Of a stretch of DNA of 64,000 bases, positions 62,168-64,000 are shown piece by piece. The stretch covers positions 1 through 64,000 of the forward strand of contig NZ_VLNR01000011.1 in assembly GCF_007489275.1 (NCBI RefSeq), given 5' to 3'. The position numbers were made by a program, and so were the translations under genes. Positions within the stretch are counted from its first letter, which is position 1, and each line of letters starts with the position of its first letter. This DNA comes from Aquimarina algiphila (lineage in GTDB: Bacteria; Bacteroidota; Bacteroidia; Flavobacteriales; Flavobacteriaceae). Under the pieces are notes generated by a model. That model ran no database searches. It was not told the DNA's origin and worked only from the letters and a program-made list of their open reading frames with translations.

Positions 62168-62752
62168 ATGAAAAAGACATTCTACTACCTACTAGTTTGC
62201 TTAAGTTTTATACTGTATTCTTGCGGAAGTTCATCTGGAAGAAGTTCATCAAAAAACAAAGTTGTTATCTCTGGAAAAACAAAAAGTACTTCCAAAACCA
62301 GAACAACTAGTAATCCAAATGAAAAAACAAAAAACACTTCTAAAACCAGAGTAACCGGAAGTTCCAGCAATAAGAAGATTAAAAGCATTATTAAACATGC
62401 CAAAACCTTTAGCGGAACCCGTTATAAATATGGGGGAACTACAAAAAAAGGGATGGATTGTTCTGGTTTGGTATATACTTCTTTTAAAAAAGAAAACGTT
62501 GTCCTTCCCAGAACTTCAAGAACTATGGCAACACAAGGTAAAGCCGTTTCGTTAAAAAAAGTTGTTGTTGGAGATTTATTGTTTTTTAAAACCAACAAAA
62601 GAAAAAATGTAATATCTCATGTTGGACTAGTTGTTGAGACTAAAGGAGCTATTAAATTTATTCATGCTTCTACTTCGAGAGGTGTTATTATATCAAGTCT
62701 GAATGAAAAATACTGGAATAAGTCTTTTGCCTGGGCAAGAAGGGTATTATAA
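62168..62752 (+). CDS. NlpC/P60-family lipoprotein (peptidoglycan endopeptidase)
   Basis: A 194-residue lipoprotein. The start at 62168 (MKKTFYYLLVCLSFILYSCG) gives a lipobox, whereas the longer frame from 62138 would overlap lpxB. A Ser/Lys/Thr-rich linker (about 20-75) precedes the C40 domain with catalytic Cys in GMDCSGLVYTSF, His in ISHVGLVVE and the third site at FIHASTSRG. It hydrolyses cell-wall peptide bonds. Confidence 0.92.
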   Translation: MKKTFYYLLVCLSFILYSCGSSSGRSSSKNKVVISGKTKSTSKTRTTSNPNEKTKNTSKTRVTGSSSNKKIKSIIKHAKTFSGTRYKYGGTTKKGMDCSGLVYTSFKKENVVLPRTSRTMATQGKAVSLKKVVVGDLLFFKTNKRKNVISHVGLVVETKGAIKFIHASTSRGVIISSLNEKYWNKSFAWARRVL

Positions 62753-62764
62753 ATAAAAACAAAT

Positions 62765-63826
62765 CTAAAATGAGTTTAGATGCTCTAATTCATGATTTAT
62801 AAGCCATTGTTTTCTTTCTATTCCACCTCCATAACCCATTAACTTTCCGTCTTTACCAATCACTCGATGACAAGGAATAAGTATGGAAATCTTATTAAAA
62901 CCATTTGCTAATGCTACTGCTCTAATTGCTTTTGGATAATCAATTTTATTCGCTTGTTGCTGATAGGTAACTGTTTCTCCGTATGGGATATGTTTTAAAG
63001 TATCCCAAACTAAATTTTGAAAACTAGTTCCCGGAGTATGAAGTTGTACTTCAAAGCATTTTCGACTTCCGTCAAAATATTGGGTAATCTCATTCTTTGC
63101 TTGTTTTATATGCTTGTTTTCTCCAAGAATAATCTTAGCATCCAGTCGTTTTTGCAAATCTTTGAATTCTGTTTCCAACATTTTTCTATCTACAAACTCT
63201 AGTAAGCAAACTCCTTTATCTGTTGCGCAAATAAACATAGGTCCCAGAGGTGTTGTTAATCTGTCAATCAAAATTATATTTTTGTTCATACTCTTCTGAG
63301 GAGAATCACCTAAGAGTTTTTTAAATGTATACCCAAACCCACTTAATGACTCGTAACCCGTATCAAAAGCAGTAGCTGTGGTGTTTTTGCCGTTTTTTAA
63401 TTCTTGGAAAGCATTATTGATACGATACATTCTTTGATAAGCATGAAAAGTCATTCCATAATTTTTATTGAACCATCTACGAACTATTTCAGGACTAATC
63501 TGATGTTGGCGAAGAACAAAATCTGTTACTTTTTCTTTTGGATTGTTTTTCACCATTTTAATCGCAACTTCCACTTGTTGTGGAGCTTTAGAAGTATTTT
63601 CTGTTGGTTTACAAATTTTACAAGGTCTATACCCATGGTCTAAGGCTTCCTTAAACGTAGTATAGAACTCCACATTTTCCCGTTTAGGTTTTCTTGCTCG
63701 ACAAGTGGCAATGCAAAAAACCAATGTTGTTTTTACCCCGACATAAAATATTCCCACAAAACTTTGTTCTCTATTTAATAGGGCTTTATAAAAAATATCT
63801 ATTTTTTTCTTTTCTGTAATCAACAT
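62765..63826 (-). CDS. ada: Ada: AdaA-type regulator fused to O6-methylguanine-DNA methyltransferase
   Basis: A 353-residue fusion. Residues 30-75 form the Ada zinc/methyl-acceptor domain with C38, C42, C69 and C72. Residues about 85-180 are an AraC HTH (PEIVRRWFNKNYGMTFHAYQ). The C-terminal Ogt domain has the methyl-acceptor C319 in ILIPCHRVIG. It repairs O6-methylguanine and methyl phosphotriesters, and methylation of the N-terminal domain turns it into an activator of alkylation response genes. Its start is 1 bp after the preceding gene's stop. Confidence 0.94.
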   Translation of the reverse strand: MLITEKKKIDIFYKALLNREQSFVGIFYVGVKTTLVFCIATCRARKPKRENVEFYTTFKEALDHGYRPCKICKPTENTSKAPQQVEVAIKMVKNNPKEKVTDFVLRQHQISPEIVRRWFNKNYGMTFHAYQRMYRINNAFQELKNGKNTTATAFDTGYESLSGFGYTFKKLLGDSPQKSMNKNIILIDRLTTPLGPMFICATDKGVCLLEFVDRKMLETEFKDLQKRLDAKIILGENKHIKQAKNEITQYFDGSRKCFEVQLHTPGTSFQNLVWDTLKHIPYGETVTYQQQANKIDYPKAIRAVALANGFNKISILIPCHRVIGKDGKLMGYGGGIERKQWLINHELEHLNSF

Positions 63827-63827
63827 A

Positions 63828-64000
63828 TTAAAAAATGGATTTAAAGGATTTTTGAGCTTTTATCAAAGCTATCATCTTTTCATAATTTGTATACATTTCA
63901 TCAAATAGGAAATTCCCCATACTTATACGCTTCACTCCCAGCATTTTTAAAGTTTCAAAATCTGAAAGATTAGGCATACACATAACATTAACAGGCAATC
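63828..64000 (-). CDS. PEP mutase/isocitrate lyase-family protein, C-terminal part
   Basis: The partial frame runs off the window end. It reads LPVNVMCMPNLSDFETLKML, then GVKRISMGNFLFDEMYTNYE and ends QKSFKSIF. This matches what I recall for the C-terminus of isocitrate lyase/PEP mutase family proteins in Flavobacteria, where VKRISxGN lines the TIM-barrel site. The catalytic Lys/Cys region is outside the window. It is on the same strand as ada and directly upstream, so ada may be its operon partner. Confidence 0.8.
   Translation of the reverse strand, partial: LPVNVMCMPNLSDFETLKMLGVKRISMGNFLFDEMYTNYEKMIALIKAQKSFKSIF

Overview
The window looks like a chromosomal segment of a marine-type member of the Flavobacteriaceae (Bacteroidota), possibly Aquimarina or a close relative. 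That genus guess is inference. The evidence is low GC content, promoters of the Bacteroidota TAnnTTTG class, a PorT-like protein, a PorP/SprF protein next to a giant repeat protein with a gliding-motility-associated C-terminal domain (type IX secretion), tandem ExbD genes, and grasp-with-spasm peptide maturases.

Layout. 1-219: right end of an IS982-like element and the apparent 3' stump of a gene it interrupted. 233-10833: a co-directional cluster built around a flotillin-like protein, an OB-fold/NfeD-like membrane protein, a protein with a Cys-rich tail, small membrane proteins and a 1635-residue AAA+ ATPase with a DUF3686-like front end. This is probably a membrane-associated stress or remodelling system of unknown function. 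10944-12802: MarR and GNAT pair, and a lipoprotein with two CBM21-like domains. 13431-19293: a graspetide-type RiPP locus with an AraC regulator, two near-identical precursor peptides, an intercistronic hairpin, ATP-grasp maturase, a small unknown protein, a SPASM protein and a C39-peptidase ABC exporter. 19645-22592: a conserved-looking sensor set (tail-motif membrane protein, 7-TM protein, histidine kinase, LuxR regulator). 23129-30155: rpoN, a PAP2-like membrane protein, a PorT-like protein, two ExbD pairs, ExbB and tRNA-Ser. 30223-33246: asparaginase, TatD, small proteins and an aspartic protease. 33666-41339: a tail-collar protein, a substrate-binding protein broken by a 17-bp tandem duplication, the giant Ig-repeat adhesin and its PorP/SprF partner. 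41472-50857: a MacB-like permease, purH, the mreBCD-mrdA-rodA cell-shape operon and a nuclease. 51316-56263: a second peptide locus with a C39-like/VKOR/thioredoxin fusion, three cysteine-rich peptides with GG-type leaders, two more orphan precursor-like peptides and a TPR-AraC membrane regulator. 56367-64000: OppC-like permease, Prc protease, surE, lpxB, an NlpC/P60 lipoprotein, ada, and the end of a PEP mutase/isocitrate lyase-like gene.

The most interesting material is in three places. The first is the two peptide loci, above all an eight-residue motif ending GGHPP that is shared by a RiPP precursor and the C-terminus of a nearby membrane protein, and a disulfide-type peptide cluster with no local exporter. 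The second is the flotillin/AAA+ cluster. The third is the 17-bp duplication that switches a substrate-binding protein gene out of frame. All assignments are from reading the sequence; no database search was run.
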